Below are positions 34,095 to 42,765 of a stretch of DNA of 42,765 bases, piece after piece (positions within the stretch are counted from its first letter, which is position 1; the number at the start of each line of letters is the position of its first letter). The stretch covers positions 1 through 42,765 of the forward strand of contig JAQBWH010000015.1 of NCBI GenBank assembly GCA_027624625.1, read 5' to 3'. The stretch comes from Verrucomicrobiota bacterium. Its GTDB lineage: Bacteria; Verrucomicrobiota; Verrucomicrobiia; Chthoniobacterales; JACTMZ01. The position numbers were made by a program, and so were the translations under genes. The notes under the pieces are model-generated. The model saw only the letters and a list, made by a program, of their open reading frames with translations, had not been told where the DNA came from and made no database searches.

Positions 34095-35569
34095 ACCTCC
34101 GCCGGCAACCTTTCGAATTGCGGCCCGATGCACGCCGCGTCCTCCTCCGTCCCTTCATGGCCTCGGTCGTGGTCAAACCGACCGGCCATTCCGAACCCAG
34201 CCGCCGGCTCCTCGACGTGCTCACCCGCGTCCTCATGCTCGACGAGGCCGCCGTTGCGGAAACGCTCGACGGCGTGCTCGCGGAATTTCACGACCGTCAT
34301 GTCGACATTCGCGCCATCTTCCTCGAACGCTTCGCCAAGCTGGCCCCGCTGCTTCCCGTCGACCGTCCGCTCGACGAGGGCCGCAAGCTGCTCATCGGAT
34401 CCTATTTCACCAACGAATATTCCCTCGAATCCAGCGCTCTCTTCAACCCGAGCATCGTGGCCGCCCCCGACCAATCCGGGCTCGCGCCCGGGGAATTGCG
34501 CTTCATCCTCAGCCTGCGCGCCACCGGCGAGGGACACATCTCCTCAATCACCTTCCGCTCGGGCATCGCCGCGGCTGACGGCACCGTGCGCCTCGACCCG
34601 GTCTCGAAATTCGTCCACTCCCCCCGGCCCGAAGCCGCCGCGAAATACGACCTCCACCTCTTCCGCCGCAAACTTTTCGAATTGGGGGTTCCCCACCACG
34701 CCGCGCGCGCCGCCACGGCCGACCTCCCCGATGTCTTTCACATGCCGGAACTGGTGACTCGCACCGCCGCCCTGCGCCGTGACGGCAGCGACCCCGAGAT
34801 CGTGCGGGCCGGCGAGCGCGCGGTTTCCCTCGCCGAAGCCAACTACGCCGTGCGCTTCAAGGACGGCCTGAGCCTCTCCGAGAAAGTTATTTTTCCCTAC
34901 TCTCCCCTTGAGAGCAACGGCATCGAGGACGCCCGCTTCGTCCGCTTCACCGATGATGACGGCAAGGTCACCTACTACGCGACCTACACGGCATACAACG
35001 GGGCGAACGTGTTCCCGCAAATTGTCGCCACCCCCGACTTCTCCACCTTCCACGCCAGCACATTGAACGGCCCCGCCGTCGCCAACAAAGGCTTCGCCCT
35101 CTTCCCCCGGAAAATCAAAGGCCACTACGCCATGCTCAGCCGGCAGGACGGGGTCAATATCCACCTCATGTTCTCCGACCATCCCCACTTCTGGTATGAG
35201 TCGCAGGTCATCGTCCGCCCGGCGCAACCCTGGGAATTCACCCAACTCGGCAACTGCGGTTCACCCATCGAGACCGAGGCCGGCTGGCTTGTCCTTACCC
35301 ACGGCGTCGGCCCGATGCGCAAATACTGCATCGGCGCCGTCCTCCTCGACCGCGATGATCCCTCCCGTGTCATCGGGCGCCTCCCAGAGCCCCTCCTCCG
35401 GCCCGCTCCCGACGAACGTGACGGCTACGTGCCCAATGTCGTCTACACCTGCGGCGCCCTCGTTCACCATGGCGTCCTTGTCATGCCCTACGCCGTTTCC
35501 GACACCGCCACCCGCTTTGCCTCCGTCGACCTCCACGAGTTACTCGACGCCTTGCGTCGCGGCAGGTGA
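34091..35569 (+). CDS. GH130 family glycosidase/phosphorylase
   Basis: A 492-residue GH130 protein. Known members are phosphorylases or hydrolases of beta-1,4- or beta-1,2-mannosides. The conserved SNGIEDARFV block carries the catalytic Asp280, followed by YYATYTAYNG, FPRKIKGHYAMLSRQDG, NCGSPIETEAGWLVLTHGVG and DRDDPSRVIGR. An N-terminal helical segment of about 100 residues precedes the five-bladed propeller. ATGA overlap with the GT4 gene implies coupled translation and equimolar supply. Whether it phosphorolyses or hydrolyses cannot be told from the sequence. Confidence 0.88.
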   Translation: MNLRRQPFELRPDARRVLLRPFMASVVVKPTGHSEPSRRLLDVLTRVLMLDEAAVAETLDGVLAEFHDRHVDIRAIFLERFAKLAPLLPVDRPLDEGRKLLIGSYFTNEYSLESSALFNPSIVAAPDQSGLAPGELRFILSLRATGEGHISSITFRSGIAAADGTVRLDPVSKFVHSPRPEAAAKYDLHLFRRKLFELGVPHHAARAATADLPDVFHMPELVTRTAALRRDGSDPEIVRAGERAVSLAEANYAVRFKDGLSLSEKVIFPYSPLESNGIEDARFVRFTDDDGKVTYYATYTAYNGANVFPQIVATPDFSTFHASTLNGPAVANKGFALFPRKIKGHYAMLSRQDGVNIHLMFSDHPHFWYESQVIVRPAQPWEFTQLGNCGSPIETEAGWLVLTHGVGPMRKYCIGAVLLDRDDPSRVIGRLPEPLLRPAPDERDGYVPNVVYTCGALVHHGVLVMPYAVSDTATRFASVDLHELLDALRRGR

Positions 35570-35573
35570 ACCG

Positions 35574-35990
35574 CTACCGCGGCAAACGCGCCTCAAGCAA
35601 CCGGTAAGCCGCGGCGGCTTTGTCCGCTTGCCGGGCGGCCCCCGCAAAGTCCCCGTGATCGCCATCGTGAGCCACGGAAACCCATGCCTTGGCCGCATTG
35701 TTCGCCATACCCTCAATACGCTCATGCCCCGTGCCATCCGCAGCGGTGAGCAAACCGGGAATGGCTTGGACGCAAGCCACCAACAACTCGGTCGCCGCAT
35801 GCGCCCCCCGGGCGTCGCCCGCGGCAAGCAACGCGGTGAGCTCGGACTGCTTGGACGCAATCATCGCACGCACCTCGGGCAGGGTGGATGGAACCTCGAT
35901 CTGCCCGTAGCTGGGCCCGTGGCTATGGTCTTCGCCCGCCGGCAAGTTGAGGGGAAGGATCAGGATGGCCAGAAGGACGAGGTATTTCAT
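35574..35990 (-). CDS. Small secreted protein attached to the metal-efflux operon
   Basis: A 138-residue protein with a signal peptide (about residues 1-18, ending LPAG), then a short His-rich stretch (GEDHSHGP) and an all-helical remainder (EVRAMIASKQSELTALL, AATELLVACV, ADKAAAAYRLLEARL). I do not recognise a family. It overlaps the CusA-type pump gene by 4 bp (ATGA) and is the last gene of the operon. The context suggests a periplasmic metal-handling or stress role. Confidence 0.65.
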   Translation of the reverse strand: MKYLVLLAILILPLNLPAGEDHSHGPSYGQIEVPSTLPEVRAMIASKQSELTALLAAGDARGAHAATELLVACVQAIPGLLTAADGTGHERIEGMANNAAKAWVSVAHDGDHGDFAGAARQADKAAAAYRLLEARLPR

Positions 35991-38900
35991 GGTTGGGTCG
36001 GCATGGGTTGTGGAGAGGCGCCGGGCACCAGCCGCGCCGAGGCACGACGCCCAAACTCCCAGAAGACCATCGGGCGCACAAGCAAATCGAGCAGCGTGCT
36101 GGTGAACAGACCGCAGAAAATGACCACCGCCACGGGATGGAGAATTTCTTTGCCCGGCTGCCCGGCTCCGAGCAGCAAGGGCAAGAGGGCCAGACCCGCG
36201 GTCAGCGCCGTCATGAGCACCGGAACAACACGCTCCTGCGTGCCGCGCACGATCATTTCGCGGCCGAAGGGCATACCCTCCTCGCGCATGAGGTGCAGGT
36301 AGTGCGAGATCATCATAATCCCGTTGCGCGCCGCGATTCCGGTCAAAGCGATGAACCCGACCATCGACGCAACGGAAAGCACCCCGCCCGAAAAAAACTT
36401 CACCCCGAAGACCGCGCCGACAAAGGCCAACGGAATATTCAGCATGACTTGCGCGGCAAACGCGCCGCTCTGGAATTGCATGTAGAGGACAAAAAACATG
36501 GCGACCAGACTCAGGCCGCCCAGGAGGAGGATGAGCCGCGCGGCTCCCGCCTCGCTTTCAAATTGTCCGCCGTAAGTGATATAAAATCCCTCGGGCAGCG
36601 TGACCCGTTCCGTCACCGCAGCCTGCGCCTCGCGGACCACAGTGACCAAATCCCGCCCGGCCGCATTGGCCGAGACGTAGATGCGCCGCTGCGCATTCTC
36701 CCGGTTGATCATGTTCGGCCCCATGGCCTCGCTCACTTCCGCGATCAGCCCGAGGGGAACCAGTTGCCCGGCGAGCGTATCCACCGGAATCGACCGGATC
36801 GCCTCCAGGTCTTCCCGTGCTTCGTCGGTCAGTCGCAGCACCACGTCAAAGGTCCGCTGCCCCTCCAACACCTCGGTGACAACAGCCCCCTTGATCGCCA
36901 GCTCCGTGGAGCGGGCCGCCTCACCCGGACGCAGCCCGTAGGCCGCGCATTTCGCCCGGTCGAACCGCACGTGGATCTGTGGCACCAAGGTGACCCGCTC
37001 AACTTGCACGTCGGCCATCCCCGGAACGGCAATCACCGCGTCACGCACCTCCCCGGCCAGCCGTCGCAACACCCCGAGATCATCGCCGAAAATTTTGATC
37101 GCAATCTGCGCCTGCACCCCGGAGAGGATGTGGTCGATGCGGTGCGAGATCGGCTGGCCGACACTCACCCCGACGCCCGGCAGGGTGGCCAATTGCGCGC
37201 GGATGTCGGCGAGAATTTCCGCCTTGGAACGTGCGGAGGGGTCCAACTCGAATTCGATTTCCGTCGTATTGACCTCCATGACGTGCTCGTCGCCCTCGGC
37301 CCGTCCGGTCCGGCGGGCGATGGTGCGGGCTTCCGGCACCGCAGACAGCAGCACCTCGGCCATACGGCTCACCCGGTTGCTCTCCTCCAGCGAGGTGCCC
37401 GGGGCCGAGACGACAAAAGCGGTGATACTTCCCTCGTTGAACTCCGGGAGAAACTCGCGCCCGAGAGTGGGCAAGATGACCAGCGCCGCGGCAAAAAGAG
37501 CCCCGGCGGCAAGATAAATGCGGCGCGGGGCGCGGAACCCGAGGTCGAGCAACCGCGCTTCCCAGTCCTTGATCCCCCGCACCAGCCATCCGTCCCGCGG
37601 ATGCTCCATGCGTTTCATCCGCGGGAGCAGCAGGGCGCACAAGGCGGGGGTCACGGTGAGCGAAACGGCGAGAGAAGCAAGAATGGACACGATATAGGCC
37701 ACGGCCAAGGGCGTGAAGATGCGCCCTTCGATGCCCTGCAGGGCGAAAAGGGGGAGAAAAACGAGCACGACCAGCACGGTGGCGTAAACAATGGAATTGC
37801 GGATTTCCCGCGAGGCGGCCACGACCACATCGAGGACCGGCCGCGGGTTCGCCGCTTGACGGTTTTCGCGCAGCCGGCGGAACACATTTTCCACATCGAC
37901 GATGGCGTCATCGACCAATTCGCCGATGGCCACGGCCAGCCCACCCAGGGTCATGGTATTGATCCCGAGCCCGGCCGCATGAAAGACGATGAAGGTGGTG
38001 AGCAACGACAGGGGAATGGCGGTCAAGGTGATTGCCGTGGTGCGGAAGTTGAGCAGGAAAATGAAAAGCACGACCGCCACCATGAGACTTCCATCGCGTA
38101 AGGCCTCTTCCACGTTGCGCACGGCCCGCGCGATAAAATTGCTCTGACGAAAAATGTCGGTGTGAACTTTGACCCCGTCCGGCAGCGACCTCCCGATGAT
38201 CTCCAACTCGGCCTCAATCTTGCGGGTCAACGCGATGGTGTCCGCCCCGGGCTGTTTCTGCACCGTGAGGATCACGCCCGGACGCCCGTCGATGCCGGCA
38301 TCACCTCGCTTGTTGAGCGATGCCCCCTCGCGGACCTCGGCGATCTGCCCGAGGAGAATGCTCGATCCGTCGGCCAGCGCCTTGACCACCGTGATGGCCA
38401 GATCGTCCGCGCTTTCCACCCGGGCCAGATTGCGGATCAACCGCTCGTTGTGCGCGTCGGGCAGAAAACCTCCGGAGGAATTGACGTTCGACTCGTCAAT
38501 GGCCGACTGCACCTCGTGCAAGGTCACACCGGCGGCCACCAGCAACGCGGGGTCGACCAGCACCTGGTATTGCCGCACATCCCCGCCCATCACGGTGATT
38601 TGTGACACACCGGGAATACTCATCAGGCGGCGACGTATGTCCCAGTCGGCCAGGGTCCGCAGTTCCATCGGACTGACCGACGGATTTTCACTGGTCAGGC
38701 CGATGGCCATAATCTGGCCCATGATCGAGGAGACCGGTCCGAGAAACGGCCGGATCTCCTGCGGCAATCGCGGGGTCACTTCGGCCACTTTTTCTCCCAC
38801 AATTTGCCGCGCGCGGTATGTGTCGGTCTCCCAGCCGAACTCCACGAAGACCAACGATAACCCGATGCCCGACATGGACCGCACCCGCTCCACGCCCGCC

Positions 38901-39127
38901 GCGCCATTGACCGCGGTCTCCAGCGGCACGGTGACGAGCATTTCCACTTCATCGGGGGCCAACCCGCCCGCCTCGGTGAAAATGGTCACCGTGGGACGGT
39001 TGAGGTCGGGAAACACGTCGACCGGAATCAGGGTCAGCACGTAGCCGCCATAGGCCGCGATGAGCGCGGCGACCGCCACCACCAAGAGGCGGTTGCGCAC
39101 GGAAAAGGCAATCAGACGGTCGAACAT
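35987..39127 (-). CDS. Heavy-metal RND efflux pump (CzcA/CusA family)
   Basis: A 1046-residue inner-membrane RND transporter. It has the RND layout of an N-terminal helix, a large periplasmic loop, helices 2-6 near 335-540, a second periplasmic loop and helices 8-12. IPVDVFPDLNRPTV near 33-46 is typical of the heavy-metal branch. The helix-4 motif reads AIGELVDDAIVDVENV, with paired Asp for proton relay; it differs from the CusA (Cu/Ag) motif, so metal specificity is left open. I start at ATG 39127, 4 bp after the stop of the membrane-fusion gene; the frame is open 20 codons farther upstream, over that gene. Confidence 0.92.
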   Translation of the reverse strand: MFDRLIAFSVRNRLLVVAVAALIAAYGGYVLTLIPVDVFPDLNRPTVTIFTEAGGLAPDEVEMLVTVPLETAVNGAAGVERVRSMSGIGLSLVFVEFGWETDTYRARQIVGEKVAEVTPRLPQEIRPFLGPVSSIMGQIMAIGLTSENPSVSPMELRTLADWDIRRRLMSIPGVSQITVMGGDVRQYQVLVDPALLVAAGVTLHEVQSAIDESNVNSSGGFLPDAHNERLIRNLARVESADDLAITVVKALADGSSILLGQIAEVREGASLNKRGDAGIDGRPGVILTVQKQPGADTIALTRKIEAELEIIGRSLPDGVKVHTDIFRQSNFIARAVRNVEEALRDGSLMVAVVLFIFLLNFRTTAITLTAIPLSLLTTFIVFHAAGLGINTMTLGGLAVAIGELVDDAIVDVENVFRRLRENRQAANPRPVLDVVVAASREIRNSIVYATVLVVLVFLPLFALQGIEGRIFTPLAVAYIVSILASLAVSLTVTPALCALLLPRMKRMEHPRDGWLVRGIKDWEARLLDLGFRAPRRIYLAAGALFAAALVILPTLGREFLPEFNEGSITAFVVSAPGTSLEESNRVSRMAEVLLSAVPEARTIARRTGRAEGDEHVMEVNTTEIEFELDPSARSKAEILADIRAQLATLPGVGVSVGQPISHRIDHILSGVQAQIAIKIFGDDLGVLRRLAGEVRDAVIAVPGMADVQVERVTLVPQIHVRFDRAKCAAYGLRPGEAARSTELAIKGAVVTEVLEGQRTFDVVLRLTDEAREDLEAIRSIPVDTLAGQLVPLGLIAEVSEAMGPNMINRENAQRRIYVSANAAGRDLVTVVREAQAAVTERVTLPEGFYITYGGQFESEAGAARLILLLGGLSLVAMFFVLYMQFQSGAFAAQVMLNIPLAFVGAVFGVKFFSGGVLSVASMVGFIALTGIAARNGIMMISHYLHLMREEGMPFGREMIVRGTQERVVPVLMTALTAGLALLPLLLGAGQPGKEILHPVAVVIFCGLFTSTLLDLLVRPMVFWEFGRRASARLVPGASPQPMPTQP

Positions 39128-39131
39128 CGGC

Positions 39132-40088
39132 TCAGTGCGCGTGATCGTGACCCGCTTCCGCCTCCCCCGCGCCGCCCGCCGCGGCATATTGCAATTGGTA
39201 ATGCCCGTTGGTCACCACGAGGTCGCCGGGCAGGACGCCTTCCACCATTTCGACCCGGTCGCCGCTGACCAGCCCGGTCACCACCCCGCGCCGTTCGAAG
39301 TGCAACGGCTTGGTCTGGACGAAGACGAACTTGGCCCCGAGCTGGCCGAGCACCGCCCGGCGCGGCACCGCGACCACGGTTTCCGCCGCGCCGGTTTCGA
39401 CCAGCATGCGTCCGCGGTAATTCGGGTGAAGCTTGCCCCCTTCATTCGGAACCAAGGCGTAAATGTGAAAGAACGGGCTGCCTTCCTCATGGCCCGGATC
39501 GACCCGCTGGACCAGCCCCTCAAAACGCTCGCCGGGAAAAACATCGAGCAACAAAACGGCCTTCTGCCCCGTCGTTACCCGCGTCAGCTCCGGCGATTGG
39601 TAAAAACTGCCCCGGGCCAGCAACTCCCGGTAGTCGCCGGTTTGCATCAGCGTGGTCTCCGGGGTGAAAGGCAGACCAATGACCGCTTCCTGCTCGAAGA
39701 CCACCCCCTCGAGCGGGGCGCGGATTTCCTGCGGCGGGCTTCCCACGGCCAAGGGTGCGACGCGCAGCAAGGGCTGACCTTTTTCCACCTCCTCACCGAG
39801 CTTGGCCAGAAGTTCGGTCACGCGTCCGGCGAACGGTGCGGTGATCCGCGCATGGCGTTCCGGCGGGAGGACAAATATTGCGGGCACCTCCAGCACCGGC
39901 CCCATCTCAGTGATCTCCGCTTCCATTGTCTCAAGCTGCAGATTCGCCGCCTGCGTTGCGGTCAGGACGACCGGACCGTCCACCGCCGCGCCGCCGGATC
40001 CCGGTTCGACCGGATGGTCGTGGCCCGGCCCGGCCCGCAAAGTCACGGCCGTGACGGCCAGCGAAAAGACAAGGGTCAGTATCTTCAT
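39132..40088 (-). CDS. Membrane-fusion (CusB/CzcB-like) adaptor
   Basis: A 318-residue periplasmic adaptor linking the RND pump to the outer-membrane channel. Signal peptide about residues 1-18, followed by a His-containing GHDHPVEP stretch. Barrel-sandwich (lipoyl-like) halves are visible in ITAPFAGRVTELLAKLGEEVEKGQPLLRV and IRAPLEGVVFEQEAVIG; a beta-barrel region follows (LLLDVFPGERFEGLVQRV). The tail ends GHDHAH. The ATG at 40088 overlaps the stop of the channel gene by 4 bp. Confidence 0.88.
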   Translation of the reverse strand: MKILTLVFSLAVTAVTLRAGPGHDHPVEPGSGGAAVDGPVVLTATQAANLQLETMEAEITEMGPVLEVPAIFVLPPERHARITAPFAGRVTELLAKLGEEVEKGQPLLRVAPLAVGSPPQEIRAPLEGVVFEQEAVIGLPFTPETTLMQTGDYRELLARGSFYQSPELTRVTTGQKAVLLLDVFPGERFEGLVQRVDPGHEEGSPFFHIYALVPNEGGKLHPNYRGRMLVETGAAETVVAVPRRAVLGQLGAKFVFVQTKPLHFERRGVVTGLVSGDRVEMVEGVLPGDLVVTNGHYQLQYAAAGGAGEAEAGHDHAH

Positions 40089-41404
40089 GGTTTTTTCCTC
40101 CGATGCAGGGGTTTTTCCTCCAAATAGGGAGCGGCCAAAGCGGGATGCGTTCCCCCCGCAGCCTGCAGATCGATGAGGGCCAGAGCCAGATTTTCGATGA
40201 TCCGCGTTGCCTCGACCCGCAAGGCCGTGCTCTCGGCGCGCACGAGGAGCAGGTCGCGTGCCTCGACCCGCCCCTGCTCGAAACCCTGCACCATCTCGCG
40301 GCCCGCCTCGTCGATCACCGGTTGCGTCTCCCGACCGTAGCGACGCCATTGCTCCTCGAGCAGCGAGACCCGGCGACGTGCGGCGGAAATATCATTGCCC
40401 ACCTCAAGTTCGAGCGCACGCACCCGTGCCGCCCGCTCCTCTTCCGTGGCCCGCGCCACTTCGATTGCTCCGGTCTTGTTGTCCCAGACCGGCAAAGGAA
40501 GGCTGATCTTCACCCCGAGAAAATAGCCCGTGTCAATGCCACCCGGCGCATTGACCCCGCGATCCTGCATGTATTCGACACCCACCCGGATCCCCTCCCA
40601 GGCCGAGGCCTGGGCCAAGCGCGTCTCCGCCCCGGCACGGTCCAAGCCGAGCAGGGCTAATTCCACATCGGGACGGATGGCAACCCCCGCGGCCCCGGCG
40701 CGGGCCCGCAAATCTGCCACCGCCGACTCGAGCGTTTGGGTCAGCACAAGCGGAGCTTCGGCCGGCAGGCCGGCCGCCGTTTTCAAATCGAGGAGCAATG
40801 CCTCGGCCTCGGTCGCCGCGCCCGTGGCCATGTTGCCCCAGCGTTGTTCCTCCACCCGGGCCAGGGCGGATTCCGCCAGCGTGCCCTGCCCCGCCGAAAG
40901 CCGGGTCGCCGCCAAACCGGAGGAAGCCGCGGCATCCGCCCTCGCCTCATCCGCCGCCGCCGACCGGAGCCGCGCGGCCTGGGTCCGCACATAGAGCTTT
41001 TCCACCCGGGCAATAAGCAAACGTTCGTGGTTGCGCACCTCGCGCAGCGCCTCCGCCACCCCGACACGGCTCACCTCGCGGGCGAGCGACAATCTCGCGG
41101 TCAGCGGCAAAACCTGATGCAAGCCGATGATAAATTCACCCTCCCCGTCACCACTGGTGATGAAGTCACTGAAGCCGTTGAACTCGATGTCCGGATTCGG
41201 CAGCAAGCCCGCCTGCCGCAAGCGCCCTTCCGCCTTGGCCACCACGAAGCGCGCGGCCGCCAGATCGCGGTTCCCCATCAAGGCGACCTGCACCGCACCC
41301 TCCATGGACAAAGCCGCACCCCGCGCGGCACCGCACGGCCAGCACGCCGCGAGCAGCACCGCGCAAAGCGGACCGGGCAGCCAAAATGTTATACGTTTTT
41401 TCAT
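40085..41404 (-). CDS. Outer-membrane efflux channel (TolC/CzcC-like)
   Basis: A 439-residue outer-membrane factor that completes the tripartite pump. Signal peptide about residues 1-30. Repeated helical hairpins dominate: LSMEGAVQVALMGNRDLAAARF near the N-terminus, GEGEFIIGLHQVLPL, then ALLGLDRAGAETRLAQAS and GYFLGVKISLPLPVWD, the usual OEP pattern with two internal halves. Starting at the ATG at 41404 places the signal peptide at the N-terminus; the upstream frame is not conserved. The 120-bp gap upstream to the small His-rich gene shows nothing I can name. Confidence 0.88.
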   Translation of the reverse strand: MKKRITFWLPGPLCAVLLAACWPCGAARGAALSMEGAVQVALMGNRDLAAARFVVAKAEGRLRQAGLLPNPDIEFNGFSDFITSGDGEGEFIIGLHQVLPLTARLSLAREVSRVGVAEALREVRNHERLLIARVEKLYVRTQAARLRSAAADEARADAAASSGLAATRLSAGQGTLAESALARVEEQRWGNMATGAATEAEALLLDLKTAAGLPAEAPLVLTQTLESAVADLRARAGAAGVAIRPDVELALLGLDRAGAETRLAQASAWEGIRVGVEYMQDRGVNAPGGIDTGYFLGVKISLPLPVWDNKTGAIEVARATEEERAARVRALELEVGNDISAARRRVSLLEEQWRRYGRETQPVIDEAGREMVQGFEQGRVEARDLLLVRAESTALRVEATRIIENLALALIDLQAAGGTHPALAAPYLEEKPLHRRKKP

Positions 41405-41524
41405 TGTCCTGATGACCGGCGGATTCAAAGTGCCGCGCCGGTCGGCGGCATGGGGCATCCCTTCGGATGCCAGACCCGGACTTCATGCCGGGCCGTAGCG
41501 CGGGCACACTTCGCCCGTGGATGC

Positions 41525-41845
41525 TCAGGACAATCGAGGCGGTTGATCGATGGACGCAACCAGCGCGGCAGGAGCACCGGGAGGTTCCACAAACAACAAG
41601 GTGGACGACTCCGAAACAGTGAGGACAAAGGCCGTCCCAGATAGTGCGGGGGCATGATCGTGAGAGGTGCAGCCGTGGTCGTGCTGCGGGCCATCCTCCT
41701 CTTGGTTGGTAGCTCCGTGGTCATGGGCGACGCAGTGCGCATGGGCCGCAATTTCCCAGTGCTCAAAGGCATGAATCCCATGCACCACCGCGAGCAGCGC
41801 CAGGCCAACCAGCCAGAGGATACGAAAATAAGGCAGGACCGACAT
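41525..41845 (-). CDS. Small His-rich membrane protein at the head of the efflux operon
   Basis: A 106-residue protein with one N-terminal hydrophobic segment (about residues 7-25). A His/Asp-rich stretch follows (HAHCVAHDHG, then QHDHGCTSHDHAP) with ten or so His and two Cys, then a Pro-rich tail. Such proteins often precede czcCBA-type genes in Gram-negative bacteria and may bind or sense metal in the periplasm. No defined family is recognised. Confidence 0.7.
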   Translation of the reverse strand: MSVLPYFRILWLVGLALLAVVHGIHAFEHWEIAAHAHCVAHDHGATNQEEDGPQHDHGCTSHDHAPALSGTAFVLTVSESSTLLFVEPPGAPAALVASIDQPPRLS

Positions 41846-41960
41846 TGAGGCAAAATTAAGCGCCCACGCTTTGGCGAGTCAAGGCTTCAGCCGGCTCGGC
41901 CGAGCCACCGTGCATCGCTTAAGCCACCCCTTCCGGCTCTTCGTGCTGCCACGGCCGGAC

Positions 41961-41993
41961 AAAAAAAGACCACCCCGCGTTGCCGCGAGGTGG
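41961..41993 (-). terminator. Rho-independent terminator of the fasciclin gene
   Basis: On the minus strand, a 10-bp stem with one mismatch (bases 84-93 with 70-79 of 41900) and a four-base loop is followed by TC and then seven T. It lies 57 bases after the fasciclin stop and 116 bases before the efflux operon starts, so it separates the two units. Confidence 0.8.
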
Positions 41994-42049
41994 CCAAATG
42001 ATAAGTGCGTCCTGACGGCCAAGCAAAGCCGGACAAGACGCGCGGGAGT

Positions 42050-42553
42050 TTAGTCAGGAACCACAACGGTGTCGATGACGTGTATAACACCGTTGGAGGC
42101 AAGCACGTCGGTGCCGATCACCATGGCGTCGCCGTATTTGACCCCGCCGCCCTCGACTGCAATGACCACATCGCCACCTCCCAGAGTGGGAACAGGACCG
42201 GCTTTGACGTCGGCCGCCATCACCTTGCCCGAGACCACATGGTTCTTGAGGATTGCGGTGAGCTTGGCTTTGTTTTCAGGCTTGAGCAGGTCATCGACCG
42301 TGCCGGCCGGCAACTTGGCAAAGGCGGCGTTGTTCGGGGCGAAAACCGTGAACGGGCCGGCTCCCTGCAAGGCCTCGACCAGTTCGGCCGCCGTCAGGGC
42401 GGCGACCAGCGTGCTGAAGTCGCTATTGCCACTGGCCACGGCAACGATGTCCTCGCTGGCCGCAGGAGCAGCTGTGGCTGAGGTGATGGTGTAGGAGGTG
42501 ACCGCGGCAAAAACTGCCGAGGCCGCTATGGTGTTGAGAATGGATATTTTCAT
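42050..42553 (-). CDS. Secreted fasciclin (FAS1) domain protein
   Basis: A 167-residue protein with a signal peptide (about residues 1-28, ending ATAA), followed by a single FAS1 domain: DFSTLVAALTAAELVEALQGAGPFTVFAPNNAAFAKLP contains the H1-type block (spread over 45-82), and ASNGVIHVIDTVVVP is the terminal H2-type block. FAS1 domains mediate adhesion or matrix binding in secreted proteins. The ATG at 42553 starts the signal peptide. It has its own terminator and is probably monocistronic. Confidence 0.9.
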   Translation of the reverse strand: MKISILNTIAASAVFAAVTSYTITSATAAPAASEDIVAVASGNSDFSTLVAALTAAELVEALQGAGPFTVFAPNNAAFAKLPAGTVDDLLKPENKAKLTAILKNHVVSGKVMAADVKAGPVPTLGGGDVVIAVEGGGVKYGDAMVIGTDVLASNGVIHVIDTVVVPD

Positions 42554-42765
42554 TTCGAACTCTTTACGTCGGGGAGTGCCCCGCCAGACGCTTAAAGTTT
42601 GGCGGATTCCTTGCCGCAAAGCGGCGTCGGGGGCCTTGCGCCCCTCGGACCGCCACAAATCGCCGGCCCCAAGGGCAAAGCACCGGGCAACAAAGGAAAA
42701 CCACGAACCGCGCGTCATCCCGCAGACCACGACCAACCCCAGCCAAAGGACCCAAAGCTCAGAGA
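42554..42765. other. Upstream region of the fasciclin gene with several short hairpins
   Basis: A 212-bp stretch to the end of the window without a gene I can support. It contains three small inverted repeats: CCGCCA...TGGCGG near 42581-42605, GCCGC-AAA-GCGGC near 42613-42625 and GGGGCC...GCGCCCC near 42628-42644. These could be leader structures of the fasciclin mRNA. No clear promoter was identified. Confidence 0.35.

Noticed and set aside
35993..38101. A 702-codon open frame antisense to the RND pump
   Set aside because: Its composition is that of a shadow frame in G+C-rich DNA (His, Arg, Gln and Gly rich, no hydrophobic core), and the opposite strand encodes a clear RND protein.
1..42765. 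CRISPR array, rRNA genes, known riboswitches
   Set aside because: No regularly spaced repeats, rRNA-like stretches or recognisable riboswitch cores were seen.

Overview
The window looks like a G+C-rich chromosome segment from a PVC-type bacterium, most likely a member of Verrucomicrobiota near Opitutae. This is inferred from family content: sulfatases, a GPH sugar symporter, a GT4-GH130 pair, a stand-alone NO synthase and LPS-type genes. No rRNA or other strong taxonomic marker is present. Host genes are tightly packed, often with 4-bp stop/start overlaps. The 12.9-23.5 kb block is visibly lower in G+C and has looser spacing.

Left core (1-12.0 kb). A minus-strand operon encodes a D-lactate-dehydrogenase-like protein lacking its NAD domain, an EVE-domain protein and a secreted GH13 amylase. 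A plus-strand overlapping chain follows: tmk, holB, proB, an ABC-2 permease and a membrane-anchored helical protein. A metallophosphoesterase and a GT9 glycosyltransferase come next. MurJ and threonylcarbamoyl-AMP synthase lie on the minus strand. A cold-shock protein and shikimate kinase complete the block.

Accessory region (12.04-24.76 kb). A 21-bp copy of the 5' end of tRNA-Gln(CUG) at 12044 and the complete tRNA at 24682 bracket a mobile element. Next to the left repeat is a tyrosine integrase that loses its catalytic C-terminus at about 12899. Near the right end is an intact serine recombinase beside a beheaded molybdenum-carrier-family gene. Between these two broken genes sits a seven-gene minus-strand catabolic cluster: GPH symporter, GHL6 glycosidase, ribulokinase, truncated GH10 protein, S1 sulfatase, agarase-like GH-A protein and a second S1 sulfatase. 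The best reading is a locus for a sulfated pentose-containing polysaccharide, nested inside an older tRNA-targeted element. An assembly join must also be excluded.

Right core (24.8-42.8 kb). TesA is divergent from YbbA-YbbP, the arrangement known from E. coli, and is followed by a bacterial nitric oxide synthase oxygenase. Then come an AsmA-like protein, a GT4/helical-barrel glycosyltransferase overlapping a GH130 protein, a minus-strand heavy-metal RND efflux operon with histidine-rich accessory proteins, and a secreted fasciclin protein with its own terminator.
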